From NCBI GenBank assembly GCA_020852655.1, contig JADZAI010000032.1, forward strand, positions 34,403 through 98,402: DNA of 64,000 nucleotides. Direction: 5' to 3'. Below the pieces are notes generated by a model. That model ran no database searches, had not been told where the DNA came from, and was given only the letters and a program-made list of their open reading frames with translations. The translations under genes were made by a program, and so were the position numbers. The stretch comes from Alphaproteobacteria bacterium (GTDB lineage: Bacteria; Pseudomonadota; Alphaproteobacteria; Micropepsales; Micropepsaceae). Numbering within the stretch: the stretch's first letter is position 1; the number at the start of each line of letters is the position of its first letter. Positions 19,448 through 28,792 of this stretch are shown here, piece after piece.

Positions 19448-19573
19448 GATTCACATTGGGGCGTTATTGACGTAGCGTCTCGGAGGGAGCGGCAGGACAC
19501 GCTCCACAAGTGTTCTAGTCTTGTTCCGAGTTTTACCCAATCTTTACTATAAAGACTCACATGTTTGTCCACA
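19404..19573 (+). promoter_or_regulatory. DnaA-box-like 9-mers upstream of the dcw cluster
   Basis: TTATCCCCA (19404-19412) and TTGTCCACA (19565-19573) each differ by one base from the DnaA box TTATCCACA and point the same way. The region between them includes an AT-rich stretch with TATAAA (19548-19553). Two near-matches in 170 nt of GC-rich sequence are notable but not proof; they could couple division-gene expression to DnaA. Confidence 0.3.
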
Positions 19574-19619
19574 GAGGCGGAAAAACCCAAAGGTTTTCAA
19601 AGTCCTAACGCCAATTCCA

Positions 19620-19660
19620 TTGACGTCCCGCTTTTCCCCATGTATTCCCAGATGGTCCCA
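19620..19660 (+). promoter_or_regulatory. dcw operon promoter overlapped by MraZ boxes
   Basis: CCCA occurs at 19637-19640, 19647-19650 and 19657-19660, that is TGGG on the minus strand, at exactly 10-bp intervals, with a degenerate fourth unit CCCG at 19627-19630. Direct TGGG repeats with a 10-bp period are the known MraZ binding pattern. TTGACG (19620-19625), 17 nt, TATTCC (19643-19648) makes a good promoter that the boxes overlap. Start site expected near 19655, with a leader of about 120 nt before mraZ. Confidence 0.85.
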
Positions 19661-19740
19661 GCACGGGGCGATCGTTGCCCATTCCGGGTAGAGGTTAGGG
19701 CTTAGCCTCCATCTCGATCACCTGTCGCTAGCCGGGGGCA

Positions 19741-19760
19741 CCCGGCATGGGGATGCCGGG
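19741..19760 (+). other. Hairpin in the mraZ 5' leader
   Basis: CCCGGCAT (19741-19748), loop GGGG, ATGCCGGG (19753-19760) form a perfect 8-bp stem ending 13 nt before the mraZ ATG and just before its AGGCGGGG ribosome binding region. It may modulate translation or mRNA stability. No known riboswitch fold is recognised. Confidence 0.45.
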
Positions 19761-19773
19761 TTAGGCGGGGTGT

Positions 19774-20280
19774 ATGTCGAGATTCTATTCGAATTTCGAA
19801 AAGCAGATCGACACCAAGGGACGGGTCTCCGTCCCCGCGTCCTTTCGCGCCGCCGTGCAGGAAGCCGGTGGCGAGCGTGACGGCGACCGGATCTTCTGCT
19901 TCCCGAGCCTCATCGACACCGCCGTCGAGTGCTACGCGAAGCCGCAATACGATGCGCTGCTGGAGAGCGTGCTGGGCGTGATCGAGAGCCCGGATGCGCG
20001 CGAGCAGCTCGAACTCGCCATCATCGCCCGCACCTTCGAACTCGCCTTCGACGGCGACGGCCGCGTCACCTTCCCGGAAAAGCTGCTGAAGGCGGCCGGC
20101 ATCGAGAAAGCCGTGGCGCTGATCGGCCGCGGCGACCGCTTCCAGCTCTGGAGCCCGGATGCCTGGGCCGAAGCCGAGCGCAAGGCGCTCGAGGCGGCGG
20201 CCGGCCTGCGCCATCTGCTGATGCGCGGCGGCCGCCCGGCGCCTGCGATCCCGGCCCTGAAGCCGGAGGGCGCGCCGTGA
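19774..20280 (+). CDS. mraZ: Transcriptional regulator / division protein MraZ
   Basis: 168 aa. Two AbrB-like swapped-hairpin repeats, each with the family DXXXR signature: D-TKG-R in [10 protein letters not shown] (residues about 13-17) and D-GDG-R in [10 protein letters not shown] (about 94-98). MraZ forms ring-shaped oligomers on TGGG repeats and represses its own dcw promoter; such repeats lie about 115-145 nt upstream here. The C-terminal 40 residues (Ala/Arg/Pro-rich) extend beyond the usual MraZ core of about 150 aa. The stop overlaps the rsmH GTG (GTGA). Confidence 0.95.
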   Translation: MSRFYSNFEKQIDTKGRVSVPASFRAAVQEAGGERDGDRIFCFPSLIDTAVECYAKPQYDALLESVLGVIESPDAREQLELAIIARTFELAFDGDGRVTFPEKLLKAAGIEKAVALIGRGDRFQLWSPDAWAEAERKALEAAAGLRHLLMRGGRPAPAIPALKPEGAP

Positions 20281-21260
20281 GCCCCCGGCACGTTCCCGTC
20301 CTGCTCGACGAAGTCCTGACCGCGCTCGCGCCGGCGGACGGCGAGCGCCTGGTCGACGGCACATTCGGCGCGGGCGGCTATTCGCGCGCGATCCTTGCCG
20401 CCGCCAAGACCCACGTGCTTGGCATCGACCGCGACCCGACGGCGATCGCCGCAGGGGAGGGCAGCGATGTCCGCCTGACGCTGCGCCGCGGCGTCTATTC
20501 GCACATGGACACGATCGCGGCCGAAGCGGGCTTCGCGCCGGCCGACGGCATCGTCCTCGATATCGGCGTGTCGTCGATGCAGATCGACGATGCGGAGCGC
20601 GGCTTCTCGTTCCAGAAGGACGGCCCGCTCGACATGCGCATGTCCGGCGAAGGCCCCAGCGCCGCCGACGTCGTCAACCAGGCGCCCGAAGCGCTGCTGG
20701 CCGACATTCTCTTCTACTACGGCGAAGAGCGCCGCGCCCGTGCCGTCGCCCGCGCTATCGTCGCCGAGCGCCGCGGCCGCCCCTATGAGCGCACCGCCGA
20801 CCTCGTCGCCACGGTCGAGTCCGTTCTGGGGCGCGGCCGGCCGGGGATCATCCATCCCGCGACGCGCACCTTCCAGGCGCTGCGCATCTTCGTGAACGAC
20901 GAGCTGGGCGAATTGTCGCGCGGCCTGCTCGCCGCCGAGCGCCTGCTGGCGCCGCAAGGCCGCCTCGCCGTCGTCACCTTCCATTCGCTGGAAGACCGCA
21001 TCGTGAAGCGCTTCCTCGCGAGCCGCTGCGGCCGCCAGGCCGGCCCGTCGCGTCATCTGCCGGCCCTGCGCAGCGACGAACCCAGCTTTGCGCCGATCGG
21101 CAAGGGCGCCGTCGGCCCGACCGATGCCGAAGTGCAGCGCAATCCGCGCGCGCGTTCGGCCAAGCTACGCGCCGCCCGCCGCACCGCGGCGCCGGCGCAC
21201 AAGCCCGATCTTGAACCTCTTTTCGTCCTCGACATCACTTCCCAGGAGTGGACGCGATGA
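20277..21260 (+). CDS. rsmH: 16S rRNA (cytosine1402-N4)-methyltransferase RsmH
   Basis: 327 aa. It methylates N4 of C1402 in the 16S rRNA decoding centre with SAM. Family motifs: [10 protein letters not shown] at the start, the SAM loop [35 protein letters not shown], and [13 protein letters not shown]. The GTG at 20277 overlaps the mraZ stop and fits the family N-terminus (PRHVPVL directly after the start). Second gene of the dcw operon; its stop overlaps the ftsL ATG. Confidence 0.95.
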   Translation: MSPRHVPVLLDEVLTALAPADGERLVDGTFGAGGYSRAILAAAKTHVLGIDRDPTAIAAGEGSDVRLTLRRGVYSHMDTIAAEAGFAPADGIVLDIGVSSMQIDDAERGFSFQKDGPLDMRMSGEGPSAADVVNQAPEALLADILFYYGEERRARAVARAIVAERRGRPYERTADLVATVESVLGRGRPGIIHPATRTFQALRIFVNDELGELSRGLLAAERLLAPQGRLAVVTFHSLEDRIVKRFLASRCGRQAGPSRHLPALRSDEPSFAPIGKGAVGPTDAEVQRNPRARSAKLRAARRTAAPAHKPDLEPLFVLDITSQEWTR

Positions 21261-21652
21261 TCCGTGCCATCAATCTTGCCATGCTGGCGCTCACCGTAAC
21301 CATCTGCTTCGGCCTCTACCGCGTCACCCACGCCGCGCAGGAGCGCGCGCAGGATCTGCGCAAGATCGAAGGCGAGATCACCGAAGAGGCGCGGGCGATC
21401 GACGTGCTCAAGGCCGAATGGACGCATCTCGCGCAGCCCTCGAAGGTGCAGGCGATGGCGACGCGCTATCTCGGCCTCGAGCCGATGAAGGCGACGCAGG
21501 TCGCCTATCTCAACGACATCCCGATGCGTCCGAAGGAAGCCCGCCTCTCCGATATCGAGGCGATTCCTTTCAGCAAAGACGGCGAGCATATCCCCGTCTA
21601 TGACGACAGCGCCCCGGTGCCGACCGCGAAGCCTGCGAGCGTGGGCCGCTGA
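21257..21652 (+). CDS. ftsL: Cell division protein FtsL
   Basis: 131 aa bitopic membrane protein. A short N-terminus leads to one membrane helix (residues about 3-22), then a periplasmic coiled coil ([22 protein letters not shown], with [23 protein letters not shown] resembling the FtsL/FtsB heptad-to-exit region). FtsL pairs with FtsB and FtsQ to activate FtsWI. Position between rsmH and ftsI and the ATGA overlap with rsmH support the name; sequence conservation of FtsL is always low. A GTG three codons upstream (21248) is unlikely. Confidence 0.85.
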   Translation: MIRAINLAMLALTVTICFGLYRVTHAAQERAQDLRKIEGEITEEARAIDVLKAEWTHLAQPSKVQAMATRYLGLEPMKATQVAYLNDIPMRPKEARLSDIEAIPFSKDGEHIPVYDDSAPVPTAKPASVGR

Positions 21653-21655
21653 AGG

Positions 21656-23341
21656 ATGGGCCGGCGAGGCGAGGAAGAACGTCAAGGCCGCGGCCGCGAA
21701 CGGGTAGATCCGGCGCGGGGCCGCATCGCCTTCTGCGCGGCCGCTTTCGTGCTGATGTTCAGCGTGATCGGCGCCCGCATGGTGCAGATCGCGCTGTTCG
21801 CCCCGGAGGGCCATAGCGGCGCGGGGCTGGTGACCGTGACGCCGAGCGGCCGGCCGGACATCCTCGACCGCAACGGCACCATTCTGGCGACCGATCTCTA
21901 TGTCGCGTCGGTCTATGCCGATCCGCGCGACGTCTGGGATGCCAATGAGACGGCACGCGCGCTCGCCAGCGTATTTCCCGATCTCGACGAAGCCGATGTC
22001 GCCGACAAGCTGTCCGCCAAGACGGCGTTTGTGTGGATCAAGCGCGACATCACGCCGCGCCAGCACGCGGCGGTTCACGAACTCGGCCTGCCGGGGATCA
22101 ATTTCCGCCAGGAGCTCAAGCGCGTCTATCCGAACGGCCGTTCGGCGGCTCATGTGCTGGGCTTCGTCGATGTCGACAACAAGGGCCTCGCCGGCATCGA
22201 ACAGGCGATCGACACCAATCTGAAGGATCGCGTCGCACGCGGCGAACCGGTCACGCTGTCGATCGACCTGCGCGTCCAGCACGTCGTCGAGGACGAGCTT
22301 GCCCGCGCGATCGAAACCTTCTCGGCCATCGGCGGCGCCGGCGTCGTGATGGACGTGAAGACGGGCGAGACCGTTGCGATGGTTTCGCTGCCGGATTTCG
22401 ACCCCAATCATGTGATGGATGATCCGGCCGAGAACCGGTTCAACCGCGCGACGCTGGGCGTCTACGAGATGGGCTCGACGTTCAAGTCCTTCAATACGGC
22501 GATGGCGCTCGACGGGGGCATGAAGGTCAGCGCCGTGTTCCCGACGCGCGCGCCCATCCATATCGGCCGCTTCACGATCCGTGACTTCCATCCCGAAGGC
22601 CACAACCTCAACGTCGAGGAAATCTTCGAGCATTCGTCGAATATCGGTTCGGCCAAGATGGCGATGGAGATGGGCATCGGCCGTCAGCGCTCGTTCTTGC
22701 AGTCGCTCGGCCAGCTCGAACCGGTGAGTCTGGAGCTGCCGGAACGCGGCAAGCCGTTGTGGCCGCGGAACTGGTCGGAAGTCTCGCTGATGACGATCGC
22801 CTTCGGCCACGGCATCTCGGTCAGTCCGATGCACGTCGTCTCGGGCGTCTCGGCACTCGCCAATGGCGGCGCCTTCATCCAGCCGACGATCCTGAAGCGT
22901 CAGCCGGGCGAAGTGATTCAGGCGCGCCGTGTGATCAAGGAAGAAACCAGCCGCGAGATGAATCGCCTGTTCCGCCTGGTGGTGGAGAAGGGCACGGCGC
23001 GCAAGGCCGACGTGCCCGGCTATCCCGTCGGCGGCAAGACCGGCACTGCCGAGCAGGTGAAGAACGGACGCTATGCGGAAAAAATCCTCCTCTCGTCCTT
23101 CATCGGCATCTTTCCGGCGGACGAGCCGGAATATGCGATCCTGATCATCATCGACGATCCGAAGGGCACCAAGGAAACCTACGGTTTTGCGACCGGCGGC
23201 TGGACCGCCGCGCCGACGGTGAGCCGCATCGTCCAGCGCATCGCGCCGATGCTGGGCGTGAAGCCGCGCCTCAAGAACGAGCAGGCCCCGGGCATCGTCG
23301 ACAACAAGCCCGACGCCGTGCAGTTGGCGCAGGACCGCTGA
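21656..23341 (+). CDS. ftsI: Septal peptidoglycan transpeptidase FtsI (PBP3)
   Basis: 561 aa class B penicillin-binding protein. A basic cytosolic start, one membrane helix (about 24-42, IAFCAAAFVLMFSVIGARM), a PBP dimerisation domain (about 60-215) and the transpeptidase domain with all three motifs: S274-TFK (catalytic serine, SxxK), SSN in EHSSNIGSAK, and KTGT in GGKTGTAEQ. It crosslinks septal peptidoglycan with FtsW. It starts 3 nt after ftsL. It is the target of division-specific beta-lactams. Confidence 0.96.
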   Translation: MGRRGEEERQGRGRERVDPARGRIAFCAAAFVLMFSVIGARMVQIALFAPEGHSGAGLVTVTPSGRPDILDRNGTILATDLYVASVYADPRDVWDANETARALASVFPDLDEADVADKLSAKTAFVWIKRDITPRQHAAVHELGLPGINFRQELKRVYPNGRSAAHVLGFVDVDNKGLAGIEQAIDTNLKDRVARGEPVTLSIDLRVQHVVEDELARAIETFSAIGGAGVVMDVKTGETVAMVSLPDFDPNHVMDDPAENRFNRATLGVYEMGSTFKSFNTAMALDGGMKVSAVFPTRAPIHIGRFTIRDFHPEGHNLNVEEIFEHSSNIGSAKMAMEMGIGRQRSFLQSLGQLEPVSLELPERGKPLWPRNWSEVSLMTIAFGHGISVSPMHVVSGVSALANGGAFIQPTILKRQPGEVIQARRVIKEETSREMNRLFRLVVEKGTARKADVPGYPVGGKTGTAEQVKNGRYAEKILLSSFIGIFPADEPEYAILIIIDDPKGTKETYGFATGGWTAAPTVSRIVQRIAPMLGVKPRLKNEQAPGIVDNKPDAVQLAQDR

Positions 23342-23346
23342 AGCGC

Positions 23347-24789
23347 ATGAAACTGTCCGCCCTCATTTCCGGTTGGCGTGGCGCCGGCGATCCCGAGATC
23401 GCCGGCCTCACGGCGGACAGCCGCGAGGTGAGGCCGGGATTCCTCTTCGCCGCGCTGCCGGGTGTGAAGGCGGACGGCCGCAGTTTCATTCCCGGCGCCA
23501 TCGCCGCCGGCGCCGCCGCGGTGATCGCCCCCGCCGGCACCACCGCCGGCATCCCGGTCGTCGAGAGCGACAACCCGCGCAGCACCTTCGCCATCGCCGC
23601 GTCGCGCTTCTACGGCCGCCAGCCTGCCGTCGTCGCCGCCGTCACCGGCACCAACGGCAAGACCTCGATCGCCGCCTTCGTGCGCCAGATCTTCGCTGCC
23701 TGCGGCCACAAGGCGGCGAGCATGGGTACGGTCGGCATCGTCTCGCCTTCCGGCGAGCGCACGCTCAGCCACACGACACCGGATCCCGTCGTGGTTCACC
23801 GCGAACTCGCACGCCTGGCGGACGAAGGCGTCACCCATCTCGCGCTCGAAGCCTCCAGCCACGGCCTCGACCAGCACCGGCTCGACGGCGTGCGCGTGCG
23901 GGCTGCCGCCTTCACCAACCTCACGCGCGACCACCTCGACTATCATCCGAGCTTCGAGGCCTATCGCGACGCCAAGCTCCGCCTGTTCCGCGACGTGGTC
24001 GATGCCGACGGGGTTGCCGTCGTCGACTGCGACAGCGACGGCGCCGCCGACTTCATCGCCGCCGCCCGCACGCGCGGCCTCACCCTCGTCACCGTCGGCC
24101 GCGACGGCGAGACGCTGAAACTGACCGCCCGCGAGGCGCATCTCGACGGCCAGGTCATCACGGTCGAGCAGGGCAAGATCGGCCACATCGTGCGCCTGCC
24201 GCTCGCCGGCATGTTCCAGGCCTCGAACGCCCTCGTCGCCGCCGGCATCGCGATTGGCCTCGGCGAAAATCCGTTCGATGTCTTCAAGGCGCTGCACACG
24301 CTTAAAGGCGCCAAGGGCCGGCTTGAGCATGTCGCGACGGCCAAGTCCGGCGCACCGATCTTCGTCGACTACGCCCACACGCCCGATGCGCTCCAGACCG
24401 TGCTCCAGACGCTTCGCCCGCATGTGCAGGGCAGGCTGCATGTCGTCTTCGGCTGCGGCGGCGACCGCGATTCCGGCAAGCGGCCGCTGATGGGCGCGGC
24501 GGCGGCGGCGAATGCCGACGACGTCATCGTTACCGATGACAACCCGCGCACCGAGGACGCCGCGAGAATCCGCGCCGCCGCTCTCGCCGGGGCCCCCGGC
24601 GCGCGCGAGATCGGCGACCGCGCCGAAGCGATCAGCTATGCCGTCTCGCATCTCGGCGAAGGCGATATCCTCGTCATCGCCGGCAAGGGCCACGAGGCGG
24701 GCCAGATCGTCGGCACACAAATTCTGCCGTTCGATGACGGCGACGAAGCGCGCCGCGCCGCGATCTCTTTCGGCGGGGCAGCAGCATGA
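23347..24789 (+). CDS. murE: UDP-MurNAc-L-Ala-D-Glu:meso-DAP ligase MurE
   Basis: 480 aa Mur ligase. N-terminal UDP-MurNAc-binding domain (LTADSREVRPGFLFAALPG), ATP loop VTGTNGKTS (about residue 100), central domain with the HTTPDP and ASSHGLDQHR elements, and the C-terminal domain with DDNPRTED. The DNPR signature marks meso-diaminopimelate specificity, as opposed to lysine. Start ATG 23347, 5 nt after ftsI; the stop overlaps murF (ATGA). Confidence 0.96.
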   Translation: MKLSALISGWRGAGDPEIAGLTADSREVRPGFLFAALPGVKADGRSFIPGAIAAGAAAVIAPAGTTAGIPVVESDNPRSTFAIAASRFYGRQPAVVAAVTGTNGKTSIAAFVRQIFAACGHKAASMGTVGIVSPSGERTLSHTTPDPVVVHRELARLADEGVTHLALEASSHGLDQHRLDGVRVRAAAFTNLTRDHLDYHPSFEAYRDAKLRLFRDVVDADGVAVVDCDSDGAADFIAAARTRGLTLVTVGRDGETLKLTAREAHLDGQVITVEQGKIGHIVRLPLAGMFQASNALVAAGIAIGLGENPFDVFKALHTLKGAKGRLEHVATAKSGAPIFVDYAHTPDALQTVLQTLRPHVQGRLHVVFGCGGDRDSGKRPLMGAAAAANADDVIVTDDNPRTEDAARIRAAALAGAPGAREIGDRAEAISYAVSHLGEGDILVIAGKGHEAGQIVGTQILPFDDGDEARRAAISFGGAAA

Positions 24790-26183
24790 GCGCGCTCTGG
24801 ACCTCGGCCGAGGCGGCAGCGGCGACCGGCGGACGCGCCGGCGGCACCTGGTCGGCCAACGGCGTCTCCATCGACACGCGCACGCTCCAGCCCGGCGACC
24901 TCTTCTTCGCCCTGATCGGCGAGCGTGACGGCCATGACTTCGTCAAGGCGGCAATCGAGAAGGGCGCCGCGGCGGCGCTGGTTTCGAAAGCCGTGCCCGG
25001 CGTCGATGCCGCCAAGCTCCTCGTCACGGGCGATACGCAGGCCGGCCTCGAAGCGCTCGGCCGCATGGCGCGGAGCCGCGTCAATGCCGGCATCGCCGCG
25101 ATCACCGGCAGCGCCGGCAAGACCAGCACCAAGGAAGCGCTGCGCTTCGTGCTCGGCCGCCAGGGCACGACGCACGCCTCGGAGGCCTCCTACAACAATC
25201 TCTGGGGCGTGCCGCTGACCCTCGCCCGCATGCCGCAGGCGACGAAGTACGGCATCTTCGAGATCGGCATGAACCATGCCGACGAGATTCGCCCGCTGAC
25301 CCGGCAGGTGCGGCCCGACGTCGCCATGGTGACGACGGTCGAAGCCGTGCACCTCGCGCATTTCGGCAGCGTCGAGGAGATCGCCAACGCGAAGGCCGAA
25401 ATCTTCGAGGGCCTGCCGCAGGGCGGCGTCGCCGTCATCAACGCCGACAACCCGCATGCCGCGCGCCTTGCCGCCGCCGCGACCCGCGCCGGCGCACGGG
25501 TATGGACCTTCGGCGAGAAGGGCGCGGAAGCCCGCCTCGCCTCCGTCTCGCTCGGCGAAGCCTCGTCCGAGATCGAGGCCGACATCCTGGGCAGCCATCT
25601 GCGCTTCACCTATGGCGCCCCCGGCCGCCATTTCGTGCAGAACGCGCTCGGCCTCCTGCTCGTTGTGAAGGCGCTTGGCGCCGATGTCGCCGCGGCCGCC
25701 GAAGCGCTGCGCGGCGTGCGCGCGGCGAAGGGACGGGGCGAGCGCGTCCGCATCGAAACCGTTGACGGCGCCTTCGACCTCATCGACGAAGCCTACAACG
25801 CCAACCCGGCCTCGATGGCCGCCGCGCTCGCTGTGCTCGGTTCGGCGAAGCCGGGTCCCGGCGGCCGCCGCATCGCCGTCATCGGCGACATGCTGGAACT
25901 CGGGCCGCAATCCGATGTGTTGCATGCCGGCCTCGCCGGCGCGATTGCCGAATCCGGGGCGGACCTTGTCTTTGCCTGCGGCGCTTCGATGGCGCATCTG
26001 TGGGCGCAACTGCCCGTCTCGATTCGCGGCGCCTACGCGCAGGCCTCATCGGACATCGCTTCGCTGGTTGCGGCCGATACTCGGCCGGGCGATGTCGTCA
26101 TGGTGAAGGGCTCGCTCGGGAGCCGGATGGCCCTCGTGGTCGATGCCCTCAAGGCGCGCGCGCGCGAGCTCGCGGCAGGATAG
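24786..26183 (+). CDS. murF: UDP-MurNAc-tripeptide D-Ala-D-Ala ligase MurF
   Basis: 465 aa. It adds D-Ala-D-Ala to the UDP-MurNAc tripeptide, the last cytosolic peptide step. The N-terminus ([27 protein letters not shown]) is a Mur ligase substrate domain. The ATP loop [12 protein letters not shown] is near residues 107-114, followed by [14 protein letters not shown] and [10 protein letters not shown], both typical for MurF. The C-terminal domain has [15 protein letters not shown]. Overlaps murE by 4 nt; mraY follows after 13 nt. Confidence 0.95.
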   Translation: MSALWTSAEAAAATGGRAGGTWSANGVSIDTRTLQPGDLFFALIGERDGHDFVKAAIEKGAAAALVSKAVPGVDAAKLLVTGDTQAGLEALGRMARSRVNAGIAAITGSAGKTSTKEALRFVLGRQGTTHASEASYNNLWGVPLTLARMPQATKYGIFEIGMNHADEIRPLTRQVRPDVAMVTTVEAVHLAHFGSVEEIANAKAEIFEGLPQGGVAVINADNPHAARLAAAATRAGARVWTFGEKGAEARLASVSLGEASSEIEADILGSHLRFTYGAPGRHFVQNALGLLLVVKALGADVAAAAEALRGVRAAKGRGERVRIETVDGAFDLIDEAYNANPASMAAALAVLGSAKPGPGGRRIAVIGDMLELGPQSDVLHAGLAGAIAESGADLVFACGASMAHLWAQLPVSIRGAYAQASSDIASLVAADTRPGDVVMVKGSLGSRMALVVDALKARARELAAG

Positions 26184-26196
26184 GGGAAACGACCGC

Positions 26197-27285
26197 ATGC
26201 TCTATCTGCTGCTCGAACCGCTGGCCGGCGACTTCCAGTTCTTCAACCTGTTCCGCTACCTCACCTTCCGCACCGGCGGCGCGATCATGACCGCGCTGCT
26301 GATCGGCCTCGTGATCGGCCGGCCGCTGATCGACTATCTGCGCGTGCGCCAGGGCAAGGGCCAGCCGATCCGCGACTTCATGGGCGAGAACCACATCGTC
26401 GGGAAGCGCGGCACGCCGACCATGGGCGGCTTCCTGATTCTGATCTCGGCTTTCGTCGCGACGCTGCTCTGGGCCGATCTCACCAACCGCTATGTCTGGA
26501 TCGTCCTCGGCGTCACCGCGCTCTTCGGCCTGCTCGGCTTCTATGACGACTGGCTGAAGGTGACGAAGCAGAAGGCCGACGGCGTCAGCGGCAAGATCAA
26601 GCTGGTGGTGCAGTTCGCCGGCGCGCTCGTCGCGGTCTACTTCATCATGCAGGCCCATCCCGGGCCGCTCTGGGGCGAGGTCGCCTTCCCCTTCTTCAAG
26701 GACCTGCTGCTGCCGCTCGGCTGGGGCTTCCTCGCCTTCGGCTGCCTCGTCATCGTCCTCTTCTCGAACGCGGTGAACCTCACCGACGGTCTCGACGGCC
26801 TCGCCATCGTGCCGGTGATGATCTCGTCGGCCTGTTTCGGCCTCATCGCCTATGTCATCGCGCGCGAGGATTTCGCGACCTATCTCCAGATCCATCAGGT
26901 TCCCGGCGCGGGCGAACTCGCCGTGATCTGCGGCGCGCTGCTCGGCGCCGGTCTCGCCTTCCTCTGGTTCAACGCGCCGCCGGCCATGGTGTTCATGGGC
27001 GATACCGGCTCGCTGTCGCTCGGCGGCGCGCTCGGCGCGATGGCGGTCATCACTAAGCACGAGATCGTGCTCGGCATCATCGGCGGCCTCTTCGTCGTCG
27101 AAGCGCTTTCGGTGATCGTACAGGTCGCCTCGTTCAAGCTGACGGGCAAGCGGGTCTTCCGCATGGCCCCCATCCACCATCATTACGAAAAAAAGGGCTG
27201 GGCCGAACCGACGATCGTGATCCGCTTCTGGATCGTGTCGGTCATTCTCGCGCTCATCGGCCTGTCGACATTGAAGTTGAGGTGA
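26197..27285 (+). CDS. mraY: Phospho-MurNAc-pentapeptide transferase MraY
   Basis: 362 aa with about ten membrane helices. It transfers phospho-MurNAc-pentapeptide to undecaprenyl phosphate, making lipid I. Conserved loops: GTPTMGG, the [19 protein letters not shown]sp-Asp motif, [22 protein letters not shown], and [16 protein letters not shown] 26197 is chosen: AGGGGAAA precedes it, and it gives the usual short periplasmic N-terminus; an in-frame ATG at 26143 would add a basic stretch inside murF. Confidence 0.96.
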   Translation: MLYLLLEPLAGDFQFFNLFRYLTFRTGGAIMTALLIGLVIGRPLIDYLRVRQGKGQPIRDFMGENHIVGKRGTPTMGGFLILISAFVATLLWADLTNRYVWIVLGVTALFGLLGFYDDWLKVTKQKADGVSGKIKLVVQFAGALVAVYFIMQAHPGPLWGEVAFPFFKDLLLPLGWGFLAFGCLVIVLFSNAVNLTDGLDGLAIVPVMISSACFGLIAYVIAREDFATYLQIHQVPGAGELAVICGALLGAGLAFLWFNAPPAMVFMGDTGSLSLGGALGAMAVITKHEIVLGIIGGLFVVEALSVIVQVASFKLTGKRVFRMAPIHHHYEKKGWAEPTIVIRFWIVSVILALIGLSTLKLR

Positions 27286-27289
27286 CCCC

Positions 27290-28792
27290 GTGATCCTCGT
27301 CCCCATTTTTGCCGGCCAGGACGTTGCGGTCCTGGGGCTTGCGCGGTCCGGCCTCAGCGCGGCGCGGGCGCTTCAGGCGGGCGGCGCCAACGTCATTGCG
27401 TGGGACGATCAGGAGAAGGGGCGGGCGGCGGCGGAGGGCGAGATCGAGCTGGTCGAGCCGGCGCTCTGGCCGTGGCATTCGCTGAAGGCGATCGTGCTTT
27501 CGCCGGGCATCCCGCTGACGCACCCGAAACCGCATCCGGCGGTCGTCGAGGCGCAGCGCCACGGCGTCGAAGTCATCGGCGACATCGAGCTCTTCTGCCG
27601 CGCGCTGAAGGCCTCCGGACACTTCAACGGCGCATCTTTTTTTGCGCAAGGAACGGTTAACCCTAACCCCGGCTTAAGACCTACGGGCAATGGTAACGGC
27701 CTGAAAGGAAAGGTGCCGCTGATCTGCATCACCGGCACCAACGGCAAGTCCACGACGACGGCGTTGATCGGACATCTGCTGGCGAAGAACGGTTGGGATG
27801 CGCAGGTCGGCGGTAATATCGGCAAGCCCGTGCTGGAACTCGGCGTCCCGCGCGACGGCACAGTCTACGTCCTCGAAATCTCGTCCTATCAGCTCGACCT
27901 GACGCCGAGCCTGAAGCCCAATGTCGCCGTCCTCCTCAACATCACGCCCGACCATCTCGACCGCCACGGCGGCATGGACGGCTATGTCGCCGCCAAGCGG
28001 CGCATCTTCGCGCGGCAGGGCGCCGGCGACCTCGCAGTCATCGGCGTCGATACGCCCAAGGCGGCCGACACCTGTACCTATGTCACGGCGCGCGGCGGTC
28101 CGGCGGTGGCGCCGCTCTCGGTCGGCCGTGTCGTCGGCCGCGGCGTCTACGTGCTCGACGGCATGCTCTATGACGGCCTTTATTCGCCGCCGGCCGAGAT
28201 CGTGGACCTGAAGACGGTGACGGCTCTGCCCGGCGCACATAACTGGGAGAACGCGGCCGCCGCCTATGCCGCGGTGCGCGGCTTCGTCCGCGACCCCAAG
28301 GCCATCGGGCGCGCCTTCGCGAGCTTCCCGGGCCTGCCGCATCGCATCGAGGCGGTAGGGCGGATCGGCAAGACGCGCTTCTTCAACGACAGCAAGGGCA
28401 CCAACGCCGACGCCGCCGCCAAGGCGCTCGACGCCTTTCCCGGCGACATCCACTGGATCGCCGGCGGCGTCGCCAAAGCGGGTGGCATCGAGAGCCTGAA
28501 GAGCTGGTTCCCGCGCATCGCGCGCGCCTATCTGATCGGCGAGGCGGCCGAGGCCTTTGCGAGGACGCTGGCCGAGGCCGGCGTATCCTACGAGATCAGC
28601 GGCAACCTCGCCGCCGCGACGCGCAGCGCGCTCGATCACGCCAGCCTCGCGGCCGGCGACGAGCCGGTCGTGGTGCTCTCGCCGGCCTGCGCCTCGTTCG
28701 ACCAGTTCCGCGACTACGAAGATCGCGGCGACCAATTCAGTACCATCGTGCGCAACATGGCGCGCGCCGAGGGAGCCGCTGCCGCCGCATGA
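27290..28792 (+). CDS. murD: UDP-MurNAc-L-alanine:D-glutamate ligase MurD, with an inserted low-complexity segment
   Basis: 500 aa, longer than the usual roughly 440-470. GTG start 27290 with GAGGTG upstream. N-terminal domain VAVLGLARSGLSAARAL and SPGIPLTHP; ATP loop CITGTNGKSTTTALIG; EISSYQLDL; HRIEAVGRIGKTRFFNDSKGTNADA. Between the ELFCRALKA helix and the ATP loop lies an extra stretch of about 30 residues (about 109-140) rich in Asn, Gly and Pro, containing GNGNG. Its DNA (27614-27711) is visibly less GC-rich, with TTTTTTT and GGTTAACCC. The reading frame stays open, so the protein is probably functional with a surface loop. murD and ftsW overlap by 4 nt. Confidence 0.93.
   Translation: MILVPIFAGQDVAVLGLARSGLSAARALQAGGANVIAWDDQEKGRAAAEGEIELVEPALWPWHSLKAIVLSPGIPLTHPKPHPAVVEAQRHGVEVIGDIELFCRALKASGHFNGASFFAQGTVNPNPGLRPTGNGNGLKGKVPLICITGTNGKSTTTALIGHLLAKNGWDAQVGGNIGKPVLELGVPRDGTVYVLEISSYQLDLTPSLKPNVAVLLNITPDHLDRHGGMDGYVAAKRRIFARQGAGDLAVIGVDTPKAADTCTYVTARGGPAVAPLSVGRVVGRGVYVLDGMLYDGLYSPPAEIVDLKTVTALPGAHNWENAAAAYAAVRGFVRDPKAIGRAFASFPGLPHRIEAVGRIGKTRFFNDSKGTNADAAAKALDAFPGDIHWIAGGVAKAGGIESLKSWFPRIARAYLIGEAAEAFARTLAEAGVSYEISGNLAAATRSALDHASLAAGDEPVVVLSPACASFDQFRDYEDRGDQFSTIVRNMARAEGAAAAA

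Noticed and set aside
19404..19573. DnaA-like boxes as a replication origin
   Set aside because: Only two imperfect boxes and no long AT-rich unwinding element or typical origin neighbours (dnaA, hemE, parAB) are present. Kept only as possible regulatory sites.
27655..27678. CtrA site in the murD insert
   Set aside because: The full CtrA box needs TTAA-N7-TTAA; here the two TTAA copies are 13 nt apart, so at most a half-site is present.
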